Assembly (NCBI RefSeq): GCF_014898055.3
Contig: NW_023605083.1
Location: 89,683,721 to 89,747,720, forward strand
Direction: 5' to 3'
From: Talpa occidentalis
Lineage: Eukaryota; Chordata; Mammalia; Eulipotyphla; Talpidae
Length of the DNA stretch: 64,000 nucleotides
The first letter of the stretch is position 1; every line of letters begins with the position of its first letter. The notes under the pieces are model-generated. The model was not told the DNA's origin, ran no database searches, and saw only the letters and a program-made list of their open reading frames with translations. The position numbers and the translations under genes are program-made. Of this stretch, positions 12,504-22,920 are shown one piece after another.

Positions 12504-12774
12504 GGGCCTCCCCTGGTGGCGCAAGCGGTTGAGCACCGTGCTGTGAAGCTGTCAACAGCCTCTGCAGCACAGGTTCGATCCCTGCCAGCCGGCGAGGGTC
12601 CCACATGGCATGGCAGACCGCTCCTGTCGAGCCCGCTGCTCCCCTCAGCAGTGTATTTCATCAGTCTGCCTGTTTTGTTCCCTGCTCTGTCTCTGGTGAA
12701 TCCTCTCACCCTCCCGCGCATCTGGCCTGTACCCCAGTTCTTGTATAAAATAAATAAATAAATCTTTAAAAAAA
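12504..12774 (+). mobile_element. tRNA-derived SINE copy 1, nested in L1
   Basis: Full-length member of the window's main SINE family. The head is GGGCCTCCCCTGGTGGCGCA (A-box-like), with a GGTTCGATCC B box. A CCTCAGCAGTGTATTTCATC body block and a TTGTATAAAATAAATAAAT tail follow. It is flanked by ATCCACTA at 12496-12503 and 12775-12782, inside an A-rich 15-bp duplication with two mismatches. It splits L1 ORF2, so it is younger than that L1. Confidence 0.9.
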
Positions 12775-12998
12775 ATCCACTAACACTCAACACATTCTTG
12801 ATTTAAAAAGAGGAAGAAAATGCTTAGCAAAATGCAAATAGAATACAATTTCCACAACCTAATAAAGCACATGTACCAAAAGCTTCCAGTAAACATTATG
12901 CTTGATGAAATTTTAAGTTCCTGTCCCAATCTCGTAGGAAACAGACAAGGGTGTCTGCTATTGGCGGGACTGTTCAAGATTGCACCAGAAGCTTAGCG

Positions 12999-13915
12999 AG
13001 GGTAGGGGGAGGGAGAGACAGCCCCCAGGAAAGGGGGCTGAAATATACATTTGTCATTATTTTCAAGTGATATGTTTATCTTTGTAGCAAAATACTTCAG
13101 AGATGCTCTTGGAGCGAATGCATGAATAAAGGGCAATTTAGTTCCAGTGGATCAAGGGTAAGGAGAGAAAAGAACATCCGGTTTCCATAGAATCTTAGAG
13201 GTGTGGGAGGCCAGCCGACCTCTTCCTTGGACCACATAGCTGTGCCCTCAGAAGCCAGGGAAATCCTGTCCATCCTACTGACCCTGTCTGGATTTAACAT
13301 GTGGATCGTTTTCATCATGGATATTTTGCAATTACTTTGATTTTCAAATACTGCATGAAAACATTTATCTTGGTTCTTTGGTGCCCCCTTAAATTCTGTA
13401 AGTGCCTCACTCTCCTCACCTAGTCCTGGCCTGCAGAGGCTACAGAGTTCTCCCTGGTGACTGCCCCCCAAAGGGCGGATATTAAGCCTCAGGGCTGAGA
13501 GGCACCTGATCTATTAAGGGATCCCCTGCTTCAGCGCTTCCTCCGCACATGTCATGTTGTCCTTCAGTCAGACATGACAGGATGAGGCTGACAGCCTTCC
13601 TGTCTGAGTCTGAGGAGGTGGGAGGCGGAGTTTTGCCTGGAGCCATTTTCACACCAAATGCAGGGAGGCTGGTTTCTTTCAACAGCTGGGGCAGGTCCTG
13701 TTTGTAGTTTAGCTGAGCTGCCTTCCCTTGAGCTAACTGAATGGGAGGGCCCCAGGCTCTGTGGAGGCCACAGCTGTGGGGCCGCACCCCACCACCTCTG
13801 AAACACAGCCATGTTCACACAGACCCCCACGCCCGCCAGAACCCCCACTCTCTGGCTTCCTCTCCAATCTCAGCCTGGAGAACTGTTGTTCATGGAGCCC
13901 CTGCTATGCTAACTA
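12999..13915. other. Intergenic, nothing recognised
   Basis: Unique sequence of moderate GC content. Overlapping ORFs on both strands (13097-13848) have no family resemblance and no splice support. Confidence 0.45.
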
Positions 13916-14175
13916 GGCAGCGATGTGTCTTAGAGGTTAAGAGCAGCCTCAGTTCACATTTCAGCTCTGCCAATTCCCAAATGTGTGACCTTGGGAACTT
14001 TGCACTGAACTTTTCTGAGCTTCCGTTTCCTCATCTGTAAAGAGGAGATTAGAACACCTGCTTGCAGAGCGCAGAGAGGATTAAATAGATATAAATGCCC
14101 ATAAAGCACTTGACGTGGTGCCTGCCACATGCTGTGTTCTCTGCAAATGGTGGCTATTGCCATTAGCAAGCACGT
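13916..14175 (+). repeat. MIR SINE, nearly full length
   Basis: Contains 'aatgtgtgaccttgggaac'-type core text, 'tttcctcatctgtaaagagg' and a tail segment 'ataaagcacttgacgtggtg', in the usual MIR order. Confidence 0.85.
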
Positions 14176-14203
14176 CATCAGCGGTATTAAATAAGCATAC
14201 CAG

Positions 14204-14205
<2 letters not shown>

Positions 14206-14284
<79 letters not shown>

Positions 14285-14296
14285 GGAGAAAGAGAG
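14206..14296. repeat. Compound (TG)n(AG)n microsatellite
   Basis: About 19 TG units (14206-14244) change directly into about 15 perfect AG units (14245-14274), then into imperfect AG to 14296. The Ser/Leu and Thr/His low-complexity ORFs here are artefacts. Confidence 0.95.
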
Positions 14297-14639
14297 CAGG
14301 AGGGTTTTATGAAGGAAGCTGTGCTGGGGCTGGATGTGGGGAAGCAAGGGGTCCTCTGTAGGCAGAGGGGCAGGAAGGGCATTCTGGACTGAGGGTACAG
14401 GTGGGCACGTTGCACCTGAGAGAGCAGGTACATGGGGGGAAGCTCAGGAAGGTGGAGGTAGCTGGTAAATGGTTAGATGCATGACTGATGGCCAAGAAGG
14501 GGCTGGCCATGCTGTGCAAGGAGCTGGATGTGCCATGGAAAGTGAGTGTCAGTTCTGAAGTGGAACAGGGTGGTAAGATGCCCTGGTGGTGGTTTGGAAT
14601 ACTCTTGAATACGGGGGGTGCCTGGAGGCCATTACCTGT
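14297..14639. other. Intergenic, nothing firmly recognised
   Basis: G-rich text with faint L2-like wording. The 196-aa minus-strand ORF (14307-14897) crosses it and shows no known domain. Confidence 0.4.
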
Positions 14640-14745
14640 CCTCCTCCTTAGATTGTGAGTTTCTTGAAGGTGATGACAGACTGGATCCATCTCACAGTCT
14701 CCAGAGCCCAACATGTGGCCCAGCTCAGTGCTCAGTGATGAATGG
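14640..14745 (+). repeat. L2 LINE 3' fragment
   Basis: The L2 3' wording is present: 'ttagattgtgagtttcttga', 'acagtctccagagcccaaca' and 'cagtgctcagtgatgaatgg'. Confidence 0.65.
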
Positions 14746-14954
14746 CTTCCAGAAGTCCCAAAGTCCTTCTCCCCATGGGGGTGCATTCCAGTCAAGTGCA
14801 AGGAGGAAGAAAGTTCACCCTCTGAGGCGAAAGAGGTCTGGCTCATTGGATCCCATAGCACTGTTTGGAACAATGTTTCTATGGGCAGGATTTTCAATGC
14901 ATTGAAGTCTCTTTCCTGTTGATTAACTTGCTTCTGTTCTTTAAACTCTCATTT

Positions 14955-15470
14955 CCACACAAAAGTATGAGGGCTAATTTTATGTGTCAACTTAATGGAG
15001 CCCCATGGTGCCCAACATTTGGTCAAACATTATTCTGGGTACTTCTGTGAGTATGAATAAAATGAACATGTAAATGGCTGAGTCAAGCAGACTGCCCTCC
15101 TTAGTGGGGTTGGCCTCAACCAGTCAGGTGGGCCTGAATAGAATAAAAAGGCTCACCCTCCCCAGAGTGAGAGAATTTTTCCCGCCTGGGGATTTTTCCT
15201 GCCTTTACACTCAAGCTTAAGCACTGTTTGTCTGGGGTCTCAGGCCTTCAGACTCAGCTTAGAATGAAACCCTGGTCCTCCTGGATCTGAGGTTTGCCAG
15301 CTCACACCCTGAAGATTGTGGGACTTGTTGGCCTCCATAATTATGGCCTCCAATTCCTTATAATAAAACATAAATGTTTTAATTTATACAATTAAGGGAT
15401 TAATAATTAATTGATTGTATAATTTATATATAATATATAATTTTTAAATATATATAATCTGTTTCTCCAG
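14955..15470 (+). repeat. Ancient LTR-like mammalian repeat
   Basis: Matches a familiar old repeat that begins 'ggctaattttatgtgtcaac'. It continues with 'caaacattattctgggtact', 'caagcagactgccctcctta' and 'ggcctgaatagaataaaaag'. It ends in an AT-rich 'ccttataataaaacataaat' stretch before 'ctgtttctcc'. I recognise the consensus but am not certain of the library name. Confidence 0.65.
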
Positions 15471-15768
15471 CCCTGAAAGGGCGTGGAAGGACAGCTTAGG
15501 ACACGGGAGCCTCAGGACTTCAAGGAACTCTCTCTTTCTCTTGTTCTGTAGATCCACGCCCCCTGGTGTTGGTTCTTCCTCGCAGTATAACAAGATTTAA
15601 GATTTGGGTTTGAGCATTAAAAGGTGAAGTTGACAGGGTGAACCTCCTGACCTCAGGTCTGAGATTATTCAGAACTAAGTAGCTTAGAAGAAAGAAGCCG
15701 TCCACGGGGTAAAACAAATTCACTTGGATTCTGCATTGAGCTTTGGGTATCAAAACCTCAGCTGCTGG
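15471..15768. other. Intergenic, no gene
   Basis: Unique sequence between an ancient repeat and a short SINE. The 116-aa minus-strand ORF crossing it includes SINE sequence and is not a gene. Confidence 0.45.
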
Positions 15769-15880
15769 GGGCCTCCCCTGGTGGTGCAGCGGTTGAGCGC
15801 TGATCTGCGGGGCTGCCTGCAGCCTCTGCAGTGCTGGTTCGTTCCCCGTCTGCCGGTGAGGGTCCCACAAAAAAAAAAAA
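15769..15880 (+). mobile_element. SINE copy 2: head-only form with TSD
   Basis: Only the tRNA-like head is present (GGGCCTCCCCTGGTGGTGCA through the B-box region to GGTGAGGGTCCCAC), and it is followed directly by an A tail. It is bracketed by AAAACCTCAGCTGCT at 15752-15766 and 15880-15894. The intact duplication shows the short form itself was inserted rather than trimmed later. Confidence 0.85.
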
Positions 15881-15894
15881 AAACCTCAGCTGCT

Positions 15895-16343
15895 TAAAGA
15901 AGAGTTACTTGGTCTCTGTGCAGATGGTATTTTCCAAAGTAGTGCAGCAATCTCTCTCCTCTCACACATGCATCATGTAAAGACTTGAGCAATCCCAGCC
16001 ACGAACACAGGGATCTTGGCTCCCTCCCCTGGAAACCTGTCAGCCTTGGGACTGCTCTCCCCAGTGGAGCTCAGTGCAAGTGCCACTAAGTGACCTCTGA
16101 GGCTGGGCCATGGAAGGGACAGAGCCCCTCGTTCACTCTGGGGAACACTTACTTGGAGATGCCAACCATCATGCATGAGGAAGCTCAAACTAACCCACAC
16201 AGACAGACCACGTGGAGAGGAGCTGAGACCCCCCCAGCCAACAGCCAGCAGCAACCACCAGACATGTAAATAAGTGAGCCTTGGGAATCCTAAGGACAGA
16301 ATAAAGCTCCTGAGTCCTCTAACCCTAACAACATCTCATAACA
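15895..16343. other. Intergenic, no gene
   Basis: No recognisable element. Its last 11 bases are the left target duplication of SINE copy 3. Confidence 0.45.
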
Positions 16344-16619
16344 GGGCCTCCCCTGGTGGTGCAGCGGTTGAACGCTGGACTGTGAAGCTGCCCGCAGCCT
16401 CTGCAGTGCCAGTTCAATCCCCGGCCACTGGCGAGGGTCCCACATGGCGCAGACCTCTCCTGCTCTGTCCGCTGCTCCCCTCAGCAGTGTATTTCACACT
16501 CTGCCTGCTCTGCTCCCCGCTCTGGCTCTGGTGAATTCTCTCACCCTCCCGCGCTTCTGACTGTACCCAGTGCTTGTATAAATAAATAAATAAATCTTAA
16601 AACAAAAATTAAAAAAAAA
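16344..16619 (+). mobile_element. tRNA-derived SINE copy 3
   Basis: Full-length copy with head, B box, CTCAGCAGTGTATTTCAC block and TTGTATAAATAAATAAAT tail. It is flanked by the exact duplication ATCTCATAACA at 16333-16343 and 16620-16630. Its body carries TGACTGTACCCAGTGCTTG, a wording shared with copy 10 (56296-56587) that may mark a subfamily. Confidence 0.9.
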
Positions 16620-16674
16620 ATCTCATAACAGTCCAATCACACCATCACCGTCTCCTGGAGAAGAAGTGAGATGA

Positions 16675-16765
16675 CAGAAGAGGGAGGGAGGGAGGGAGAT
16701 AAGGAGGGTGAGGGGAGGGAGGGAGAGAGGGAAGGGGAGAGGGAGACCAGGGGAGGGAAGGCAGG
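16675..16765 (+). repeat. Purine-rich GGGA repeat
   Basis: Imperfect GGGA/GAGGGA units. They explain the Glu/Gly/Arg-rich plus-strand ORF and the Pro/Ser/Leu-rich minus-strand ORF. Confidence 0.85.
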
Positions 16766-19461
16766 GAGCAGACTGGGTTACAGCCCAAAGCAGCTAAATA
16801 GGAGAGAGTGTTCTTTGCCCAAGCACCCTCACTGCCTACCTTCCCCAATCCTCCTTGACATAACGGGAAAGTTAGCTTGATCAGGCAGCAGCACCGGGAT
16901 TGTCAGGAAGGTCTTCATGTGCTGAGGATCTCCAGTGGCAAAGCCAAGCAGAATGGAGAGAGCAGGCCCAGGGCACTCAACTGAAGGTCTGGCACAGGCA
17001 AGCACCAAAGGCCGAGAAAAGAAAGATAATCATTGCTGTCAGAACAAGAAGATTGCAGCTGTTTGGAAGTCAAGACACCCAGGGACATGGGTCATGGGCA
17101 GGTGACAGGTAAGGAGCGCTGGGCCTGAGAGCAGTGTGCTTGGGGGGGCAGCAGACAGTGCCCAAGTCTCCAGAAGCCCCATCTTGATGGACTCATAAGG
17201 CCACACAGGTGAGGAAAAAGCACCTGCCATGGGGCCAGTGGACAAATGTGTGTTAGTGAAATCATTGGAAGTGTGATGGCTCTCCATAAGCACACGGGTG
17301 GACGGAGGTGGTGTGAGCTCACATTTGATGAGAAGGAAAGTGAGACACATCTTGGACATTATGTTGATTCCTAGTCCTTTTTACCTCTTTCCAAGGTCCC
17401 TTCCCTGGGAACGATCTCACCCATCCCAGGCTGGGCTGGTTCAAACAAAGGGACCAACTAGCCAGCCAACACCATGCTTCACTGAAGCTTCTGAGCTCAG
17501 TCCCCAACTCAGACACTGAAGTAGACAGTGGCCCATCTGACTATGCCCACAGCCAAGTTACTGAAGACTTGGCCCTTGACAGCCCAGAATCTGACACCCT
17601 CCTGCTTGGCAAAGCTGGGTCCTAGGAAGCCTTGGCAAGTGCCAGCAAGCAGCCTGAGAGCCCGCATAGACGGACCACATGGAAAGGAAGTGAGACCCCC
17701 AGCCATCTGGACAAGTCAGGGAGCCTGCCCTCAAGGCAGAGTGGATGTGTTTCTCTGAGCCCCTTCCCCCACCTCTCCCCCAGGAAAGGTGCCCAGCTGG
17801 CCCATCGAGGGGATGTACTTGCTCATCGGCAGTTTCCCCAAAGGGAATTCATGGTTTCTCCTGCTGAGCCCCTTCTCCACTTCAACTCAAACACTTGTCA
17901 TATATACCATGACAGTTAACACAGGATGCCCCAGAAGACTACAGAGATAACCCTTCATTAAGGATATTCCGTTTGATCCTACAGAAGCCCAGTTCCCAGA
18001 ATAGCCCATCTCTGGGCCTTGGATGAATGGTAGAGGCAGAGAGTCGGCGCCATAGACCCATCCCACACAGCTCGGATCCAGCTATTGGATGTGTGCATGC
18101 ACCCACCTGCACCCTCACAAGAGTCAGCACTTGAGCATGACAGGCCCACTGGCAGCCATGTCCCCCCACACCCAGCTTCATGCCATGTCTTGGAGACAGT
18201 GAATGCACGCAGCTATGTTAACTTAGCTCAGAATTGCCTGTCCTGCATGCTCTGAGGTGCAGGGCCGCCCCTAAAAAATTCTGTGCAAGATTTGGGAGGC
18301 AGACATTGTGTATCAGCCATTGCTCTCTGAAGACAAACAGAAGGTTCCAGGCATTGTTGCAGCTCACAAGCAGTATCTTTCTACTGCTGGGTCACCTTGC
18401 TGGTGTGGGGAGTCCCAGTTCCTGGACCAGGCAGGTATGCTCAACTCCATAATAAAGGATGCCAGATTCTCCTCCCAGTCCCACAACAAGGCTGGAGGTG
18501 TCGAGAAGCAGACATGCCCATGGCATGCCAGGAGGAGTTTGACAACCAGCTCTCAGGTGCAGTCCCAGCATGACTGTCCATCCATGTTCTTGTTTAGAAT
18601 AATAAGTAAGAGAAGAAACAACAAAGATGTGTGTTGCAATTGGACACATTCACTAAGAGTGTACACTGCTTCTTTGCTAAATTGGAAAAGGATTTTGAAT
18701 ACCAACAGAATATTCCTTATTCACAATGTAACAGCTACAAATATGACACATTTTTAAGTTTAATTTGCTTTATGCATGTTTGCTCCATCACCCTCTTAAG
18801 TCTAAACAATCCCACAAAACAATAAATTAACTCCTAATTTGTAGCTTTTGTCAATTTCTGTGACATAAATACTCCCTCCAGGGCTAATTTAATGCTTCCA
18901 GGATGACATCCCTGGACATGGAGTTGAGAAGATTGTGCAGTAGCAGACTGTTACATGGTATTTCCACCACACAGATGTAATAGACATAAATAACCTCAAA
19001 AACATAGGTAATAATAAGACATAGCAAAACCATTAGGGAGTAATGAGTTTTGAGGTTTTATTACCTTTGTTTTTAGTGTAATTTATTCACTGTAAGCTTA
19101 TATAATTTAATCTTTTAATAATGACTGTGTTTAACAACCGGATCAAAAATTCTTCAAAATGCAATAACCAATGTTCATGAGTTGGTAGGAGCCAGCTCTG
19201 ACACTCCACTGGCTCCAACTGCCTTTCTCTTCCTGAGTTCACATCCGAATTTCCTTTCCACCAGTGTTTTTACACCTGACACCAGACGCAGAAGCAACAA
19301 CTTTATGTGGAAGTCTTAACCAACTGACAGTTGCATTAAGTCTATTCCTGTATTACATCCCTGATTCTCTATAACTCAAGGTGTTTCCACATCTATGATT
19401 GAACCTCATGGGATCATGAGGCTAAAAAGGATGCCGGCCATGCTTGCAGAAAGAGCCAGGG
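16766..19461. other. Intergenic, nothing recognised
   Basis: 2.7 kb without a nameable repeat or supported exon. Several ORFs of 60-149 aa occur on both strands (for example 18308-18757 plus and 17039-17359 minus), but none shows a domain or flanking splice pattern. The interval from 18600 to 19150 is AT-rich. Confidence 0.4.
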
Positions 19462-19650
19462 GTCCAGACCCAGAGATCCAGAGGTCAAGACCCAGAGATC
19501 CAGAGGTCAAGGCCCAGGATCCAGAGGTTAAGACCCTGAGATCCAAGATCCAGAGATCCAGAGACCAAGATCCAGCTCTTGCATAAACCTAGAATTACTC
19601 TAAAATAAAAGTTTTATTAAAAAATGATCCAGAGGTCAAGACCCAGAGAA
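19462..19650 (+). repeat. GATCCAGAG-type minisatellite
   Basis: Units of the form GATCCAGAGGTCAAGACCCA repeat imperfectly over 19462-19575 and resume at 19626-19650. The gap holds an L1-tail-like insertion. The overlapping ORF with repeated 'DPE'/'RSR' text is an artefact of the repeat. Confidence 0.85.
19576..19625 (+). mobile_element. 50-bp L1 3'-tail insertion in minisatellite
   Basis: A 50-bp block (CATAAACCTAGAATTACTCT followed by an AATAAAA-type end) interrupts the minisatellite. GATCCAG lies on both sides (19569-19575 and 19626-19632). The block matches the end of the L1 3' segment at 20293-20341 with one substitution and one single-base gap. The flanking repeat unit makes it unclear whether GATCCAG is a true target duplication. 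Confidence 0.65.
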
Positions 19651-20084
19651 ACTGACCATTTCTCAATACCGCAAGAATGTGCCCATCTTCCAAAGTGCTC
19701 CCATGTCACATGCACCCACATGACCACATGTATGCACACACTTCCTTTGGGCACAGGCTGGAAGGATGTGGAATCAGGCAGCCACTACACCCAGCCTGGC
19801 AGAGTTGCAGGGTGATTAGGACAGGTTGCCCAAGACAAGTGCTGAGGGACTATCCAGCAGCAGAGCTGCCCAGGCCTTGGGTGGCTGAGCCTTTGTGAAC
19901 TATGAGGGAGTCCCAGCATGTGTGGAGCTCACAGCCATGACTCCTCAGTGCAACTAATCAGGGTGCAGTGCTGTCCCTAGCTAACATTCACTCACTCACT
20001 CATTCTTTCACACACCGCCTGTTCCGTGCCAATCCTTGGGCTGGACTCCAGGGCCATGATGCTGAAAATAGATGCTTTTTCTAA
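19651..20084. other. Intergenic with faint L2-like text
   Basis: No gene. Around 19980-20060 the wording 'ttcactcactcactcattct' followed by 'ttccgtgccaatccttggg' suggests a degraded L2 fragment. Confidence 0.4.
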
Positions 20085-20345
20085 ATATAGCGTGCTACCT
20101 TGGAATGGATCATGAAACAGAAAAAGTTCATTAGTAGAAAAGCTGGTGAAATCCAAATAAAGTCTGCAGTTCAGTTACTAGCATTGTGCCAGTGTTCATT
20201 TCTTTGTTTTGATGAAAGTACTTAGTTATGTAACAAGTTAGCATCAGAGAAAAGTGGGTGAAGAGGATACAGGAACTCTGCGCTATCTTTGCAACTCTTA
20301 CATAAACCTAGAATTACTCTAAAATAAAATTTTATTAAAAATGCA
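20085..20345 (+). mobile_element. L1 3' end (5'-truncated)
   Basis: Matches the L1M-type 3' UTR in order: 'ctggtgaaatccaaataaag', 'gttactagcattgtgccagt', 'gtgggtgaagaggatacagg', 'tatctttgcaactcttacat', and an 'aaaataaaattttatt' end. Noncoding. Confidence 0.8.
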
Positions 20346-20356
20346 AAATAAAAAGG

Positions 20357-20452
20357 GGGCCTTGCTGGTGGCGCAAGGGGTTGAGCACTGCACTATGAAG
20401 CAATCCACAGCCTCTGCAGCACGAGTTCGATCCCCGGCTGGCCAGGGAGCAT
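20357..20452 (+). mobile_element. SINE copy 4, truncated, plus strand
   Basis: Has the head (GGCCTTGCTGGTGGCGCAAG), the 'cacagcctctgcagcacgag' segment and a TTCGATCCCCGG B box. It departs from the family after GCCAGGGAGC. It is the left arm of a facing pair with copy 5. Confidence 0.8.
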
Positions 20453-20531
20453 ACCTTGTTCTGGCCTATTTCACATCTGACTAGGTCTGATTGGGGAGAG
20501 AGCATCTTTAATTTTTTTTTTTTGCATTTTT

Positions 20532-20795
20532 TTAAGATTCATTTATTTATGCATACAAGAGCTGGGGCACAGGCCAGAAATGGGGGGGGGGGGTAACAGG
20601 ATTCACCAGGGACAGATCGGGGAACCGAACAGGAAGATTGACTGAAGTACACTACTGAGGGGAACAGCGGGTGAGACAGGAGAGGTCTGCTGCACCATGT
20701 GGGTAGCTCCCTGGCCAGGGATCGAACTTGTGCTGCAGTGGCTGCAGACAGCTTCACAGTGCGGCTCTCAACCACCCGTGCCACCAGGGAGGCCC
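20532..20795 (-). mobile_element. SINE copy 5, minus strand
   Basis: Reverse-oriented full-length copy. It runs from the A-rich tail complement ('taagattcatttatttatgc') through the 'cactactgaggggaacagcg' block to GCCACCAGGGAGGCCC at the head end. It contains a G homopolymer near 20582-20593. Its target duplication is not clear. It accounts for much of the 128-aa minus-strand ORF. Confidence 0.85.
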
Positions 20796-21721
20796 AGAAT
20801 TTAAACATTTCTAAGGAGTGAAATATTGCAGCTACTTCTCTGCATAAGTGAAATGCTCTGGGAAAACTCTGCCACCATGTGAAGTGACAAGTAGTCACTC
20901 GTTGCTTTGCAGGGTGTGCTAGCAAATGGAAAATTTTCTGGCTAAAGTATTGGTTGCCCCAATACTTCAGAATGGGTCCTTGGGCAGCTGCTCCATAAAC
21001 ATGCTAATGTTGCCCTCTTCCATGGCAAGTTCAATTTATTGGAATCTCCGAGGGACTTGGATGATCCTGAAAGGGACTGGTCAGCATAAAATGGCACCAT
21101 AAGGGGAGGGTAGGCCTGGGGAGGGGACCCATGCTGATGTGAGGGAGTTGGTCTTGGCACCATGTTTGACTGTGGCTGGCAGAGCGCCATCACCAGCTCA
21201 CCCTGTGACAAGGATGCAACTGGGACAGCACGTGAGCCAGGAAGCTGCAGGCTCAGGAATTCTAGCGTGGTGCCTCCTAAGCCAAGGGCAGCACCGAGGA
21301 AAGAGTTCTTGTCCGCAAGAACAAGCCGGTCAGTGCAGGCATCTGGGCCGACAAGTGCTGTGTCACAGGCATGGACTGGAGATCCTCGCACTGTGTTGAG
21401 CCAGATTTCTTTTTTTGCCCTGTGGCATCCTTATGTTAAATTTATCAAATTGTATTTATTTGTTAGTCATTGTGTTCATACCGCCAGGTGTGCACATTCT
21501 ACCTGCGCCCTCCACCAACGCTCTAGTGCCATTGCCCTGTCACATCCCACCATCCCCTCCTCCCTGCCCCTTTCCAGTGTTCAACAACTGTCTTGGGTGG
21601 CAGCAGTGTCAATGGCAGCTGAACCCTGGCAGCCTGCTGGGGTCTGGTCAATTTTCCAGCTCTACCAGCACAAGCATAGGGGAGTCAAACTGGCTATTTT
21701 GGATGGAATACATCCTGAGGT
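20796..21721. other. Intergenic, unresolved
   Basis: No nameable repeat. The 213-aa plus-strand ORF (21162-21803) and the 149-aa minus-strand ORF (20942-21391) overlap on opposite strands, lack known domains, and the former ends in a TTTTG repeat. I treat both as chance. Confidence 0.4.
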
Positions 21722-21769
21722 GTTTTTGTTTTGTTTTGTTTTGTGTTGTGTTGCTTTGTTTTGTTTTGC
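21722..21769 (+). repeat. (TTTTG)n simple repeat
   Basis: Imperfect TTTTG pentamers with interspersed TGTTG units. Confidence 0.9.
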
Positions 21770-22525
21770 TTATATAATCCAACAACTCCAAGTGGTTTTC
21801 TGAGCTTTTATAAAATATGGCAAGTAAGGTGCGATGAGGGAAGGTTCAGTCTCTTTTTATTTTAAAACATGACATGTGACCAAATTCATATTCGTTTATG
21901 AAGCTGGACTTCTTAAATGTAGAAATGCATCTCACTTCAGAATCTTTCCCCGATTTGATTTGATTCCACTATATATCTATCCTGTCTGGGTCTGTTTTGA
22001 GTTGTGATCCTGAAACTTTAAATCGTATTTGTTTTCTTCATCGGTAGGGCCATCAACAATACCTGTGGCTTGCGGCTGGCTCCACCTTTGATATCCTCAG
22101 ATGGGGCTCTCGTTGCCACTGAGTTACCTTCCAGACTCTGAGAGGCTCCGTTTTTTCCTAATATAATTCCACACTCTTGGACAAACAAGGCAGGATACAC
22201 CTGGTCTCCTTAACCTCTGCAGCCCCAAAGTGTCGGTGAAAGTCACAGATTTTGAAGTTAATTGATCTGAAAGAGCACAGAGCAGATGGTGTCTTCCCTC
22301 AGGTAAGGAACTCCAACCCCTCTTTCTCCAAGTGCCCTCTGTGTGTCTAAGGACAGCCTTTTGGACATCTCAGAATAGATCTGGCAACTCAAGTCCTGCC
22401 ATCAGGATGACCAGGCTGCAGGGACATCAGCCGCAGCTTGTCCTGCAAGACAGGGACGGGGGAAGGACACAAGGAGACTAAACTTGGAGTCTAACTGGCT
22501 TGGGTCCACTTCCCAAGTCACAGAG

Positions 22526-22527
<2 letters not shown>
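21770..22527. other. Intergenic, nothing recognised
   Basis: No gene or nameable repeat seen. Confidence 0.45.

Positions 22528-22581
<54 letters not shown>
22528..22581. repeat. (TC)27 microsatellite
   Basis: About 27 uninterrupted TC dinucleotides, a long perfect array likely to vary in length between individuals. Confidence 0.95.
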
Positions 22582-22584
<3 letters not shown>

Positions 22585-22609
22585 TACAGAGGACATATAC
22601 CTCCTCAGA

Positions 22610-22745
22610 GGGCTCCATTTCCTTATCCCTACATGGGACAATAATAGTGACCACCTCATTAAGATGTTAAGGATTACCCAAGATCATGCAAGCAAAGTGC
22701 TTAGCAGAGTCTGGTGTCAGGAAGCACTCAACATGTGAGCCCTTG
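22610..22745 (+). repeat. MIR SINE fragment
   Basis: 'tccttatccctacatgggac', 'gatgttaaggattacccaag' and 'aaagtgcttagcagagtctg' follow the MIR order. Confidence 0.7.
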
Positions 22746-22779
22746 CAATGAGTACATCAATTAGTGGCCAGTCTTTTCA

Positions 22780-22920
22780 TCAGCTTTCTGTATGATCCTC
22801 ACAACAACTCTATGCAGAAGCTGAAGGAGATATTTTTACCCCTGTTTCAAATGGGAAATGGATTGATCATTTGCCCAAGGTCACATGGAGTTGGTGCTGG
22901 GCTCGGAATGTGATCTATGC
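22780..22920 (-). repeat. MIR SINE fragment, opposite orientation
   Basis: 'tatgatcctcacaacaactc', 'atgggaaatggattgatc' and 'ttgcccaaggtcacatggag' are the reverse-complement MIR signature. It lies about 35 bp from the preceding MIR in the other orientation. Confidence 0.75.

Larger units (their letters stand above)
9580..12998 (+). mobile_element. Degenerate L1 LINE (ORF1 end to ORF2)
   Basis: A-rich sequence in plus orientation matches old L1 in order. An ORF1-end-like block ('gagacaatggaatgg', 'attatatcctcaact') lies near 10330-10460. ORF2 endonuclease-like text follows ('aactatatgttgcttgcagg', 11015-11035). Reverse-transcriptase-region text comes next ('ggaaataataaagatgacag' near 11823). 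After the nested SINE, sequence such as 'aaacagacaagggtgtctgc' follows to about 12998. Many stops and indels make it inactive, and no TSD was found. Both ends are uncertain, and 9580-10230 is assigned mainly by composition. Confidence 0.75.

Noticed and set aside
12347..12793. 148-aa minus-strand ORF
   Set aside because: Translation of SINE copy 1 plus L1 sequence.
14307..14897. 196-aa minus-strand ORF
   Set aside because: Covers L2-like sequence, lacks domain or splice evidence.
21162..21803. 213-aa plus-strand ORF
   Set aside because: No domain, opposite-strand ORFs overlap, and it terminates in a (TTTTG)n repeat.
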